From assembly GCA_046530785.1 (NCBI GenBank), contig JBHEQT010000004.1, positions 1 through 64,000 on the forward strand: a stretch of DNA of 64,000 bases, written 5' to 3'. Below are positions 54,590 to 64,000 of this stretch, piece by piece. Position 1 is the stretch's first letter, and the number at the start of each line of letters is the position of its first letter. The notes beneath the pieces are model-generated. The model did not search any database. It was given only the letters and a program-made list of their open reading frames with translations, and had not been told where the DNA came from. A program made the translations under genes and the position numbers. Source of the DNA: Arsenophonus sp046530785 (GTDB taxonomy: Bacteria > Pseudomonadota > Gammaproteobacteria > Enterobacterales > Enterobacteriaceae).

Positions 54590-55315
54590 TTAAATCCGAA
54601 AATCTTCCCCTAAATAAACTCGTTTAACTTGTTCATTTTTTAAAATTTCTTTTGGGCTTCCATGAGCGATAAGATGTCCTTGACTTACAATGTAAGCACG
54701 TCCACAAACATCTAATGTTTCTCTCACGTTGTGATCTGTTATCAATATGCCTAAACCATAATCTTTCAAGTGTTGAATTATTTTTTTTATATCTAATACT
54801 GAAATAGGATCAACACCGGCAAAAGGTTCATCTAAAAGAATAAATTTAGGATCAGCTGCTAATGCACGAGCTATTTCTACTCTTCTTCTTTCTCCACCAG
54901 AAAGCGATTGACCTAAATTATTTTTCAAATGAGAAATGCTAAATTCTTGCATCAATTCTTTTGCACGTTGTTGTTTTTCTTTGAATGTTAAATCTTTACG
55001 TATTTCTAATACTGCCATCAGATTATGGTAAACGTTTAGTCGACGAAATATTGAAGCTTCTTGTGGTAAATAACCTACCCCCTTACGAGCACGTTCGTGA
55101 AAAGGAAGCAAGCTAATATCTTCATCATCAATAGAAATTTTTCCAGTATCACGAGAAATGATACCAACTACCATATAAAAAGTTGTTGTTTTACCTGCAC
55201 CGTTTGGTCCAAGTAAACCAACAATTTCACCTGAATTGATTTCTAAGCTAACATCTTCAACAACTTTACGATTTTTATATGTTTTTGCCAAATTTTTTGC
55301 AGTCAACTTCGCCAT
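54590..55315 (-). CDS. lptB: LPS export ABC transporter ATPase LptB
   Basis: Cytoplasmic ATPase that, with LptFG, extracts lipopolysaccharide from the inner membrane and drives it along the LptCAD bridge to the cell surface. The 241 residues equal the E. coli length. Walker A is GPNGAGKT at residues 36-43, the signature LSGGERRR begins at 138, and Walker B FILLDEPFAGVDP begins at 158. The H-loop lies in ITDHNVRETLD. It follows lptA by 34 bases on the same strand. Its partners LptF, LptG, LptD and LptE are not in this window. Downstream the rpoN relic begins within about 65 bases, so lptB is the last working gene of the kdsD-kdsC-lptCAB unit. Confidence 0.98.
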   Translation of the reverse strand: MAKLTAKNLAKTYKNRKVVEDVSLEINSGEIVGLLGPNGAGKTTTFYMVVGIISRDTGKISIDDEDISLLPFHERARKGVGYLPQEASIFRRLNVYHNLMAVLEIRKDLTFKEKQQRAKELMQEFSISHLKNNLGQSLSGGERRRVEIARALAADPKFILLDEPFAGVDPISVLDIKKIIQHLKDYGLGILITDHNVRETLDVCGRAYIVSQGHLIAHGSPKEILKNEQVKRVYLGEDFRI

Positions 55316-55349
55316 TTTATTATTTAATAATACTGTTATTTGTGCTATT

Positions 55350-55874
55350 TTAAAAAAAAAGATTTTTTTTTAGTTGGGAAGGTAACAATATAGTTGTTAC
55401 TTGTTTTCCATTATCACTAAAAGCTTCCATTTCTTGAATTTGAATTAAATAGGTAATTTTATCACCTTTAATGTTACTATCTAGTTGTTCAAAGTAAGCA
55501 TTACCCATCAAAATAATCAACTCTTTTTCTATTTCATAACATATTTTATCGCTATAACCTTTGATCGGTTTACCATCATCTTGTAATTGATAAAAAGTTG
55601 TTGGATTACCATAAGCTTCGATAATCATCTTTTTTGTATCATTGTTCGGGCGAGTAATAACAACTTTATCAGCTCGAATATCTATAGAACCTTGTTTTAT
55701 GATTACATTTTCTGTAAATTTAGTAATGTTTTTTTTTAAATCAAGTAACTGTTTAATTGAATGAATCTGGATGGTTTGTTGAGAATCGTTTTTCAGAGAA
55801 AATGCTGGAAAGCATAATATAAACATATTGCTTATAACTATTACATTAATAGAGATTTTTTTTACCAATAACAT
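55350..55874 (-). CDS. lptA: LPS periplasmic bridge protein LptA
   Basis: Periplasmic beta-jellyroll protein that joins LptC to LptD and carries LPS across the periplasm. I start at the ATG at 55874, which gives MLLVKKIS and a 26-residue signal peptide ending PAFS, in register with the E. coli signal ending PAFA; a GGAAAAC lies just upstream. Earlier in-frame ATGs (55889, 55937) would add 5 or 21 unconserved residues. The OstA/LptA fold segments are clear: TENVIIKQGSIDIRADKVVI, ATFYQLQDDGKPI (as TTFYQLQDDGKP here) and SNIKGDKITYL. Length is 174 residues, about ten fewer than E. coli because the basic, low-complexity tail is missing. It lies 28 bases after the lptC stop. Confidence 0.95.
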   Translation of the reverse strand: MLLVKKISINVIVISNMFILCFPAFSLKNDSQQTIQIHSIKQLLDLKKNITKFTENVIIKQGSIDIRADKVVITRPNNDTKKMIIEAYGNPTTFYQLQDDGKPIKGYSDKICYEIEKELIILMGNAYFEQLDSNIKGDKITYLIQIQEMEAFSDNGKQVTTILLPSQLKKNLFF

Positions 55875-55902
55875 TTTTATGTTTTCCATTGAATACTTTT
55901 GT

Positions 55903-56463
55903 TTATGGAATTCTATAATAGGTTTTAACATCTTCAATTAATTCTGCGGTATAGGTTTTTATATTACCACGCATTTTCATACCAACTGATCGTAAACCGA
56001 TCCCAATTATTACAACTTTATGATTAGATGAAATATCCTGTGTAATTAAATTCACGATAATATTTTCCGTCAAAATTTGTTTTATATCTGAAGTTGCATT
56101 TAAATTATTTAGTTGAACATTACCATATAAATAGAGGATATTGTTATTTGTTAATTTAGCCCTATTAGCGTGTATAGTCCAAATAGGGATATTTTTTCTA
56201 TCATAGGTTGTTACTAATGGATTAATGAATAAGCTAATTTTATTACTAGAAAAATAGAATGTCTCATCCGTTATTAACTTATAAGCCAATTTACCATTTT
56301 GTGCATATATATGAGTAATAGCATTACCAATTTTATAATTTGGTTGATTATCATCAATCATAATGGATACTTTTGATTGATTGGAATCAGATAAATTCCA
56401 ACCAATAAGTCCTAATACAATCATGCTTAATATAATGTTGAGGAAAAACTTAAATTTAGTCAT
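55903..56463 (-). CDS. lptC: LPS export inner-membrane protein LptC
   Basis: Bitopic inner-membrane protein that takes LPS from LptB2FG and hands it to LptA. The product is 186 residues (191 in E. coli). One N-terminal membrane helix covers residues about 7-23, with the conserved GWNLSD right after it. The periplasmic beta-jellyroll ends in TAELIEDVKTYY, as in the family, but stops a few residues earlier. Much of the middle is diverged, as is usual for LptC. Its start lies 7 bases after the kdsC stop, and the ATG at 56463 corresponds to the family start. Together with kdsC, lptA and lptB it keeps the full ancestral order. Confidence 0.93.
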   Translation of the reverse strand: MTKFKFFLNIILSMIVLGLIGWNLSDSNQSKVSIMIDDNQPNYKIGNAITHIYAQNGKLAYKLITDETFYFSSNKISLFINPLVTTYDRKNIPIWTIHANRAKLTNNNILYLYGNVQLNNLNATSDIKQILTENIIVNLITQDISSNHKVVIIGIGLRSVGMKMRGNIKTYTAELIEDVKTYYRIP

Positions 56464-56470
56464 TTTAATT

Positions 56471-57046
56471 TTATTTTTGTCTACATTGATAAATCGTAGA
56501 CATATTTTTTATTCTCCCCTGAGAAAACAGAATCAGATCACAAATTTCACGTACAGCACCTTTTCCTCCTTTTTTATATGTAATATAATGCGCTTTACTT
56601 AATAAGATTGGATGAGCATCAGCTACGGCAACAGAAAACCCTGTTTGTAACATAATAGGCAAATCAATTAAATCATCACCAATATAAGCAATCTGTTCAG
56701 ACTGGAGCTTTAATCGAGTTATTAGATCATTATAAGCTATTTTTTTTTCATTTTGCCCTTGGTAAAAGTAGTTGATACCGAGCATTTTGGCACGATTTTC
56801 TAATAATTTACCTTTATCTCCGGTAATAATAGCAACTTCAATCGCAGAAGTTAATAAACAACGAATACCGTAACCATCTTTTACATTAAATGCTTTTAGT
56901 TCTTCACCATTATTTCCCATATAAACTAAACCATCTGTCATAACACCATCAACATCGCAAATTAATAATTTTATTAAACGTGCTTTTTCAAGAATATGTT
57001 GTTCTATTTTTCCATAAAAAGCTGTTATTTTATTATGATCATTCAT
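56471..57046 (-). CDS. kdsC: 3-deoxy-D-manno-octulosonate 8-phosphate phosphatase KdsC
   Basis: HAD-superfamily phosphatase that removes the phosphate from Kdo-8-phosphate, giving Kdo for the LPS inner core. The 191 residues match the family (188 in E. coli). HAD motif I reads DVDGVMTDG with the nucleophile and acid Asp at residues 31 and 33. The ITGDKG segment (motif II), LLENRA, and YIGDDLIDLPIM (motif IV) follow. It is one of the small cap-less tetrameric HAD enzymes. The gene lies 16 bases after kdsD and 7 bases before lptC, so it is part of one transcription unit. Confidence 0.97.
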   Translation of the reverse strand: MNDHNKITAFYGKIEQHILEKARLIKLLICDVDGVMTDGLVYMGNNGEELKAFNVKDGYGIRCLLTSAIEVAIITGDKGKLLENRAKMLGINYFYQGQNEKKIAYNDLITRLKLQSEQIAYIGDDLIDLPIMLQTGFSVAVADAHPILLSKAHYITYKKGGKGAVREICDLILFSQGRIKNMSTIYQCRQK

Positions 57047-57062
57047 TTATGATTCCTAATCA

Positions 57063-58031
57063 TTATATTATTCCAGCTTGCAAAAGATCATGTAGATGAA
57101 TAATACCAATAAGTATGTTTGATTTTGATACTAACAATGAAGTAATATGGTGTTGTTGCATTAAATTTAAAGCATCAATCGCTAGTATATCTGGATTTGC
57201 TCTAATACCACCAACTGTCATCACATCAGAAATTTTGACATTATTTAAGTTAATATTCATCGCAAAGATACGTCGTAAATCACCATCAGTGAAAATACCT
57301 TCAATTTGCATTTCTTCATTACAGATCACCAACATGCCTAATTTTTTCCGAGTAATCTCCACTAATGCTTGTTGTAATGTTGCTTTTTTTGTAACTTTAG
57401 GAATTTTTTCCCCTGTATGCATTAAGTCACTTACTTTTAATAAAAGTTTTCTTCCTAATGTTCCACCTGGATGAGAAAGTGCAAAATCTTCAACAGTAAA
57501 ATCACGAGCTTCAAGTAAAGCAACAGCAATAGCGTCTCCCATAACAAGCATCGCTGTTGTGCTTGTTGTTGGAACTAAACCTAATGGACAAGCTTCTTGT
57601 GGTACTTTTATGCAAAGATGAATATTTGATGCTAGTCCCATGCTACTAGAAGGATTTTTTGTCATACAAATTATAGAAATATGTTTACGTTTTAAGACTG
57701 GAATAAGTGATAATATTTCATTTGATTCACCGGAGTTAGAAACAGCTAGAATAATATCTTTACTGCTAATCATACCTAAATCACCATGATTTGCTTCTCC
57801 TGGGTGGACAAAAAATGCAGGTGTTCCTGTACTGGCTAATGTCGCTGCAATTTTACGACTAATATGACCTGATTTTCCCATCCCCATAACAATAACTTTA
57901 CCATTACATTTTAAAATCATATCGCAAGCTTTATTAAAATCATCATTGATATATTTCTTTAGATTAGCAAGACCACTATATTCAATTTCTAATACCTTCT
58001 TAGCTGTTTTTTGAAAATCAATTTCAGACAT
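57063..58031 (-). CDS. kdsD: D-arabinose 5-phosphate isomerase KdsD
   Basis: Interconverts ribulose 5-phosphate and arabinose 5-phosphate, the first step of Kdo synthesis. I start at the ATG at 58031 (MSEIDFQKTAKKVLEIE), which gives 322 residues, near the E. coli length of 328; an upstream in-frame ATG at 58133 would add 34 unconserved residues. The SIS sugar-isomerase domain is clear: VMGMGKSGHISRKIA, STGTPAFFVHPGEANHGDLG in two adjoining blocks, SNSGESNEI and TSSTT-like PTTSTTAMLVMGDA. Two CBS domains follow (from about residue 200), with IFTDGDLRRIF and MQQHHITSLLV. It heads the unit kdsD-kdsC-lptC-lptA-lptB. Confidence 0.97.
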   Translation of the reverse strand: MSEIDFQKTAKKVLEIEYSGLANLKKYINDDFNKACDMILKCNGKVIVMGMGKSGHISRKIAATLASTGTPAFFVHPGEANHGDLGMISSKDIILAVSNSGESNEILSLIPVLKRKHISIICMTKNPSSSMGLASNIHLCIKVPQEACPLGLVPTTSTTAMLVMGDAIAVALLEARDFTVEDFALSHPGGTLGRKLLLKVSDLMHTGEKIPKVTKKATLQQALVEITRKKLGMLVICNEEMQIEGIFTDGDLRRIFAMNINLNNVKISDVMTVGGIRANPDILAIDALNLMQQHHITSLLVSKSNILIGIIHLHDLLQAGII

Positions 58032-60518
58032 TTTATTTTCCAATTTAATATAAGTAAATTTAATTGCATTGATTAATATATCTTTATTAAGAAAAATTCT
58101 ATATCGCTCGCATTGTATATTACAAACCATCAATATATTATCTCGTTGTATGTATTATTAAAAAATTTTTTATTCTGATGAAATTTGAGAATTTAGTTAT
58201 TATTAGGATATAATAACTAAAAGTATTATTTACAATAGTATTATTAGTTAACATATGATTTTTACTAAAAAATGTTCTATAACAAGTAAATAATTTATTA
58301 AAAAATAATTGGATATTATAAAAAGACTACTATTTTATAAAGAAATTTGTAGACATTATTATAAAAATAAAAGATATATCTTTTATTTTTTTGTATCAAA
58401 CAGCTGATTTTAATGATATAAATCGACGATCCAAAATAGAAAATTATAACAATCAAATCTATTCCTTATCTCATAGGAATTTAAAATAACTTACTGTATT
58501 TTATTAATTGATTAATCAGAAACCAAATAATGAAAAATTTATTTCAATAATTGTTAATATTTCCAATATTATCCATAGCGTGAAAATTTATCTTTCTCAA
58601 TAGAGAGAAGAGTTTAATATATTATTAACTTTTATACCTTATTTTTTAATTATGAACATTTTGAAAAATGTTTCTTTTACGTGATTATGCTATTTAGCAT
58701 GAGAAATTATTTGAAAGAATTTTCTAATAAAATATGTGATATAGTAACTGTATACCAATATCTAATTTCTTATTAAATAAGAAAACTTATATTTTACATC
58801 TTATATATATTAACAATTTTAGTTAAAAGTATATTTCTAATAAAAGTTCATTGATTATATTTAGCGATATTAAGTAAATAGATAGATTTAGAAAATTAAT
58901 GTTGATTTTTATATTTTAGATATGGAAAAAGGGCTTGGCCTCCCCCCCTTCTTAATAAGAAGGAAATATATTGAAAATACTAAATCTTTAATATTATTAG
59001 AAGGTTCAATTTGGAACTTCTTATATATAAAATTAATTATCTTGATTTTTCGAATACAGGAAAAGATTAGTTTTCGGGAATAATTAAAAAATATTTCATT
59101 TAACACTATAATGAATAATTTGATATGGATAAAAGAAAATCTTATTTTCTCTATAAAATATTTATAATAGTGATTATATTTCTACTTGTTTCGTTTTGAT
59201 AAAAATAGATCAAAACAAATAATATAAAATAATATAAGAAACCAGCTGAAAAAAATTTTACTTACTTAAAAATCGCAACAATTTATAGTTCGGAAAATTT
59301 AGATTATTTATAAAAAGTTATTCTATGAAGAACTTATTTTTTTATACACAAGTTAAGTATACAAAAAAAGAATTAATTTTTTAGGATTTAATTATAGTAA
59401 GTGTAACATTTTAATAAGTAGAAAATTCTTTTTAAGAAATTGCAACATCCTATTTGAGAAAAGTTTATAGAGATACTCTATTAAAAATCATAATAGTAAA
59501 AATATCAATTTCTACAAAAACTATCTCTATATAAGAGATAGAAGTATTTTTTATTATTCAATTAATTATTAGCGACCAACAAGATTGATTAGATTATTTT
59601 TTGATTTTAATAACATAAAATAAGTAAAATAAGATTATTGAAAATCTTTTACAATACTTTATTACTGAATATTTCGGTTTTTAATTACAAGTCAATAAAA
59701 TAAATCAATATTTATATAGTAAAGATATTTAGCAGTTTGTCAAAAGAATTTCTCAAGAATATAAGAAATATTATTTCATTTTAAAAATAAAATAATTATG
59801 ACACTAATCTTAAATTAGGAAAGGAATGTTAAAATATTGATTTTAATTGGAAAAATTTTATTCTTCTATTTTACTATTTTTAGTAAAAATATAGTAAACG
59901 ATATTAATGCAAGAAATATTTCCCAGATTATCTTATATTAATTTTAGTAGATTCGCCTATTGTTTAGTAGATTAAAGTCACAAAATAGTATTCAGAGAAT
60001 AAATTAATGTTTGAAGATATGGGGTAGATAGTAAATATTTTAAGAGAATTATTAAAGTTTATAACTTTGAGGATTTTATAAGATTTATAAATAGAGAAAT
60101 ATACTCCTATTATATATCTTTATATATCAAGAAGATTTCTTTGCTTTTTAATATACATAATATACAATAAATGATCGATTAAAATCGATATATTGTTTTT
60201 ACTTAAATTTAAATTTAGTAAAAAATACAAATAAAATAAAAGTATTAATAGTGTAATTAATACTTAATGAATAATTAAATAGTATCATTTTTTTTAAAAA
60301 TTGTAATTTATAAAAATTTTAACGACATAAGTCGAATTATGAAGAAAATAATTTATTGAAAACTAACAGAATATATTATAAATAATCAAAATTTCATCTA
60401 TTATCAATTAAATTCTTAAATTTTGCAAAATATATAAGATATTATAAGATTAATAATTTTAAGATAATAATTTTGCATCAATAATTTATATTGAATATTA
60501 CTCATAGAGAGTTTTTTA
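58032..60518. other. 2.5 kb gap where yrbG, mlaFEDCB and ibaG are expected
   Basis: In relatives kdsD is followed upstream by yrbG and the divergent or adjacent mla operon for retrograde phospholipid transport, then ibaG and murA. The gap is now shorter than those genes together, and I could not read Mla motifs. The 65-codon minus-strand frame at 58909-59106 has no family resemblance. A run of seven C is at 58942-58948, next to a small CCTTCTT/AAGAAGG hairpin. Confidence 0.5.
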
Positions 60519-61784
60519 ATGGATACATTTCGATTAAAAGGGCCAAATCGTTTGATGGGAGAAGTATTAATTTCTGGAGCAAAAAATTCGGCTTTACCGA
60601 TATTATTTGCTTCGTTATTAGCAGAGGAACCAGTTGAACTACAAAATATTCCAAACCTAAAAGATATTGATACAACAATTGAATTAATTAATCAGTTAGG
60701 TATCAAAGTTAAGCGAAATGGTTCTATTTTTATTGATGCACGTAGTATTAACAAATTTTGTGCTCCTTATAAATTAGTTAAAAGAATGCGCGCATCTATT
60801 TGGACTCTGGCTCCATTAGTTGCCCGTTTCGGTCGAGGTCAGGTGTCTTTACCGGGAGGATGCGCAATTGGTGCTCGTCCAGTTGATTTACATATTTCTG
60901 GATTTGAGCAACTTGGTGCTAAAATTATCTTAGATGAAGGTTATGTTAAAGCATCGGTTGATGGTCGTTTACAAGGTGCTAATATTGTTATGGATAAGGT
61001 TAGTGTTGGTGCAACCGTGTCTATTATGACAGCTGCAACTCTAGCAAAGGGAAAAACAGTCATTAAAAATGCAGCTCTTGAACCTGAAGTTGAAGATACA
61101 GCTAATTTTTTGAATTTATTAGGAGCAAAGATTAGAGGTGCAGGAACAGAAAGAATTATTATTGAAGGGGTAGAGTGCTTAGGTGGTGGTGTTTATAAAA
61201 TTTTACCTGATCGTATTGAAACAGGAACCTTTCTTGTTGCAGCCGCTATTTCTCGAGGAAAAATTATTTGTCGTAATACTCAACCGAATATATTGGATGC
61301 AGTATTAGTTAAATTAAGTGAAGCTGGTGCAGAAATTGAGATCGGTGAAAATTGGATTCAATTAGATATGCATGGTAAGCGCCCAAAGGCTGTTACTATT
61401 AGAACAGAGGCGTATCCTGGATTTCCAACAGATATGCAAGCGCAATTTAGTTTGCTTAATTTAGTGGCTGAAGGTATTAGCACAATAACAGAAAGTATTT
61501 TTGAAAATCGTTTTATGCATATCCCAGAATTAATTCGTATGGGAGCTAATGCGGAAATAAATGGAAATACTATTATTTGTTATGGTGTTAAACAACTTAT
61601 GGGTACTCAAGTAATGGCTACGGATTTAAGAGCATCTGCTAGTTTAGTGCTTGCTGGTTGTATTGCAAAAGGAAAAACAATTATTTCTAGAATTTATCAT
61701 ATTGACAGAGGATATGAAAAGATAGAAGAAAAATTACGTAATTTAGGAGTTAATATAGAAAGAATTAGCGAAAATAAAATATAA
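60519..61784 (+). CDS. murA: UDP-N-acetylglucosamine 1-carboxyvinyltransferase MurA
   Basis: First committed step of peptidoglycan synthesis: transfers enolpyruvate from PEP to UDP-GlcNAc in the cytoplasm. The 421 residues agree with the family (419 in E. coli). The EPSP-synthase-like double domain is complete. LISGAKNSALPIL carries the Lys22-Asn23 pair, and the PEP-binding catalytic cysteine, the target of fosfomycin in this family, is Cys115 in GGCAIGARP. PTDMQAQFSLLN and ATDLRASASLVLAG near the C-terminus are intact. The ATG at 60519 follows AGAGAG at good spacing. It keeps its ancestral place beyond the mla region, although everything between kdsD and murA is lost. Confidence 0.98.
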   Translation: MDTFRLKGPNRLMGEVLISGAKNSALPILFASLLAEEPVELQNIPNLKDIDTTIELINQLGIKVKRNGSIFIDARSINKFCAPYKLVKRMRASIWTLAPLVARFGRGQVSLPGGCAIGARPVDLHISGFEQLGAKIILDEGYVKASVDGRLQGANIVMDKVSVGATVSIMTAATLAKGKTVIKNAALEPEVEDTANFLNLLGAKIRGAGTERIIIEGVECLGGGVYKILPDRIETGTFLVAAAISRGKIICRNTQPNILDAVLVKLSEAGAEIEIGENWIQLDMHGKRPKAVTIRTEAYPGFPTDMQAQFSLLNLVAEGISTITESIFENRFMHIPELIRMGANAEINGNTIICYGVKQLMGTQVMATDLRASASLVLAGCIAKGKTIISRIYHIDRGYEKIEEKLRNLGVNIERISENKI

Positions 61785-64000
61785 TTTTCTATGTTAATGA
61801 TAAAGATTGGTTGTTTTATTTAGATTTTACTAGTTAATTATTTATTGTAGTTATATTTTACTTTTATTTTATTATTATGTTTCTTAATTTTAATGTAGAC
61901 GATCATTTATCCTTTTGTAAAAAAGATCGATCCTAAAATCGATCAATTTTAAAAATTTTAAATACTTATTTTAAAATAAGGGATAATTAGTTGACTGTTA
62001 AAAAACAGTAATTACATTTGTTTAACTTAAATAGCAATATTCTAATTAATTCTTTAAAAATTAAAAATAAATAACCATTTAATATTCTTAATATTCTAAA
62101 ATAAATAGAGAATAAATTTCTCTTATCTATATTGATAAAGTTTTAGATAACCTTATTTCGTATAATAATTAAATTATAAAAAATTATTCTCTAAACCTTA
62201 AAGAACCGCGTTTTAAATATTAAAATTAAAAGAATATTAATCCCCAATTAATTTAAGTTCAGTACTAGTTAGTGCCATTATACTGAATTCTATAGTCAAT
62301 AAATGTTTTTGATAAAATAAATTATGAAATATATTAGTACCTATCATACTAATTATTTATTTTTAATATTGTAATAATACCTTGTATAATCTTTCGATGA
62401 AATTCAATTAGTAATCACATAAGTATTTAGTGAAAAATATATCTACTAAACACACTTTCCTCATTATTCTTTTTTTATTTGTCGTGAGTAAGTCTAAAAG
62501 AAACTTACAAAGTTTAAAGTTTTTTGATATATTTATATTGTTTTTATACGAAAGATTAAATATAGAAACTATTTTCTATTATCTCTCTCCATTATTAATA
62601 ATCTTTAAAAAATTATTTAAACTTATCTCTTTCACTTTTCATTAATTTTAAAATATTTTATTTTTTCTATTCTTTATTATAACAGAAGCAAGAATGTTTA
62701 TTAAATAATACTTAATATTAAAATTATTTATTCATATCTATTTTTCTAAAATTTTCTATTTTATTAGTGACTTTTAATTTAATCACTCTAAAAAGGTATT
62801 GTTTTATCTAACTCTTTTGGGCCTTATATTCTTTTCTTACATTATTATTAAACATTTATGTTTTCTGTAGGGATAAAGCCATTATTGATTCTTCATTAAC
62901 TAAAAATAATTTTTTACCGTTAAAATTAACAGAACTCTATTTTTACATGAATAGAGTATCTTCTAAATTATTCAATTTTATTTCTTATCCATGATATTTT
63001 TATCTTTTCTTTTACTTTTGCAAGTAAGAAAAATTTTTATATAAACTTAATTCAAACATTGTTGACCATTAAATCGTCTTCACGATTAATGGTATAGGAG
63101 TACAATTCCTTTCTAAAATTAAGAATTTCTATATTTTAATATCTTTAAAGTTAAAATATTTATATATCTTTTTAAGCACTGAATTCTCTTTTATAATATA
63201 ATCAAAGTATTATTACCAATTATCGATTGAGAAAATCCAATATAATTGCTAACTCATTATTATATTAATTAATAAACTATTTTATGAATCATAGAATGAC
63301 TCTTCTATACTAATTTAGTTTTATGTGTGATTACTTATATGTATAATATAAAATTAAGATATGAATAATAAAATTACAACTATTTCTTATTTCTTATTTC
63401 ATTCTTTAGAAACCTCTATATATTGATATATTTATTTTTGAGTTCTTGATTATAATTTATTTTAATGCCTAAAAAGGTAATTGAATTACAATTGTAATTT
63501 TGTTATTCAACAAAATAATTGATAGAATCGAATAAGCTCAATCATTTATTGAACTCGGTATTAAATCCTATATATATATAGCAAATATAAAGGATTTAAT
63601 ATATCAAAAGTTTTGTAAATAACTTGTAAAACAGATGAGATTAGTTATATAAATAAATTTAAGCAGTAATAATTTATTATATCAATGATAATTAATATTA
63701 ATTATAGGGGGATATTATTCTCATTTATCCAAAATAAAATAGTTAATACAATACTTTTAACTTGTTATTTTATAATATAGTATGGTCAGTATCAGAAAAA
63801 AGGTTTTATCTTTTTATTTTTTAAAATAATTATTTCAATTTATGGTATTTACTAAAAATTAAATGAATTAAAATTTCTCCATAAAATTATATATAATTTT
63901 TTATCTTTATCATTAATAAGGTGTTTATTAATAACAATCATTATTAGTAATGTTTACAATAAAAGATCATAATTCTTTTAATTTTACGATGATTCTGACA
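61785..64000. other. 2.2 kb gene-free stretch at the right edge
   Basis: No gene was found. The hairpin at 61925-61950 probably ends the murA message. A near-perfect hairpin of about 10 bp (CCATTAAATCG with CGATTAATGG, one bulged A) lies near 63067-63093. The 71-codon frame at 62430-62645 begins with GTG, is rich in Phe, Leu and Ile as any frame in such DNA would be, and has no recognisable motif. Confidence 0.55.
61925..61950 (+). terminator. Probable terminator of murA
   Basis: A 7-bp stem GATCGAT/ATCGATC with the 6-base loop CCTAAA, preceded by an A-run and followed by AATTTT. It lies 140 bases beyond the murA stop on the same strand. The T-run is short, so confidence is moderate. Confidence 0.4.

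Noticed and set aside
57115..57474. 119-codon plus-strand frame inside kdsD
   Set aside because: Antisense shadow of kdsD; it has no independent start signal or motif.
58909..59106. 65-codon minus-strand open frame with a G-rich segment
   Set aside because: No motif, poor start context, and composition follows the local DNA; judged a chance frame.
62430..62645. 71-codon plus-strand frame, hydrophobic, starting GTG
   Set aside because: Hydrophobic composition (Phe, Leu, Ile, Lys) is what random A+T-rich DNA encodes; no ribosome binding site and no homology recognised.
1..64000. tRNA, rRNA, tmRNA and other structural RNA genes
   Set aside because: I looked for T-loop sequences and for G+C-rich islands, which RNA genes would form in this background, and found none outside the protein genes. 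A covariance-model scan would settle it.
1..64000. CRISPR arrays, insertion sequences, phage or defence genes
   Set aside because: No regularly spaced repeats, no transposase or integrase fragments and no toxin-antitoxin pairs were seen.

Overview
This window looks like the chromosome of a gammaproteobacterial insect endosymbiont of the order Enterobacterales in mid-reduction. Every intact protein is a close relative of an enterobacterial protein (MreB, MurA, RpoH, PlsB, AccC and RapZ align almost end to end with the E. coli forms, quoted here from memory). The DNA is extremely A+T rich, and only about one third of the window is coding (21 intact genes, about 20.5 kb). A type II dehydroquinase gene (aroQ) sits upstream of accBC, an arrangement known from Serratia, Yersinia and Proteus-like genera rather than E. 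coli. I cannot name the genus from the sequence alone.

Layout. 1-8.05 kb: an 8 kb stretch with no gene. 8.05-11.5 kb: ubiA and, convergent to it, plsB. 15.0-16.0 kb: epmA. 20.4-21.5 kb: divergent yhhQ and tusA. 25.9-30.7 kb: rsmD, a wrecked ftsY, traces of ftsX, then intact rpoH. 30.9-37.7 kb: relics of fis, prmA, panF and yhdT in their ancestral order, followed by intact accC, accB and aroQ, all on the minus strand. 39.5-48.2 kb: mreB, mreC, mreD, an rng relic, then yhdP. 51.2-58.0 kb (minus strand): rapZ, relics of ptsN, hpf and rpoN, then lptB, lptA, lptC, kdsC and kdsD. 60.5-61.8 kb: murA. Gene order is still the enterobacterial one, so many gaps have about the size of the genes that used to fill them.

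The surviving genes point to one job: building a cell envelope. They cover phospholipid precursors (plsB, accBC), peptidoglycan (murA), rod shape (mreBCD), Kdo synthesis and LPS export (kdsC, kdsD, lptABC), outer-membrane phospholipid supply (yhdP), amino-sugar control (rapZ), ubiquinone (ubiA) and the shikimate pathway (aroQ). Translation and RNA quality genes also survive (rsmD, tusA, yhhQ, epmA), as does the heat-shock sigma factor. What is broken is mainly regulation and transport: fis, rpoN, ptsN, hpf, panF, prmA and rng. The surprise is ftsY.

I found no tRNA, rRNA, CRISPR array, insertion sequence, phage or toxin gene, and no sign of an undescribed multi-gene system. The most notable structure outside genes is a set of long, perfect, mutually unrelated inverted repeats and a few G/C homopolymers that stand out in the A+T-rich background. 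Identifications rest on reading the translations against remembered family sequences; no database search was run.
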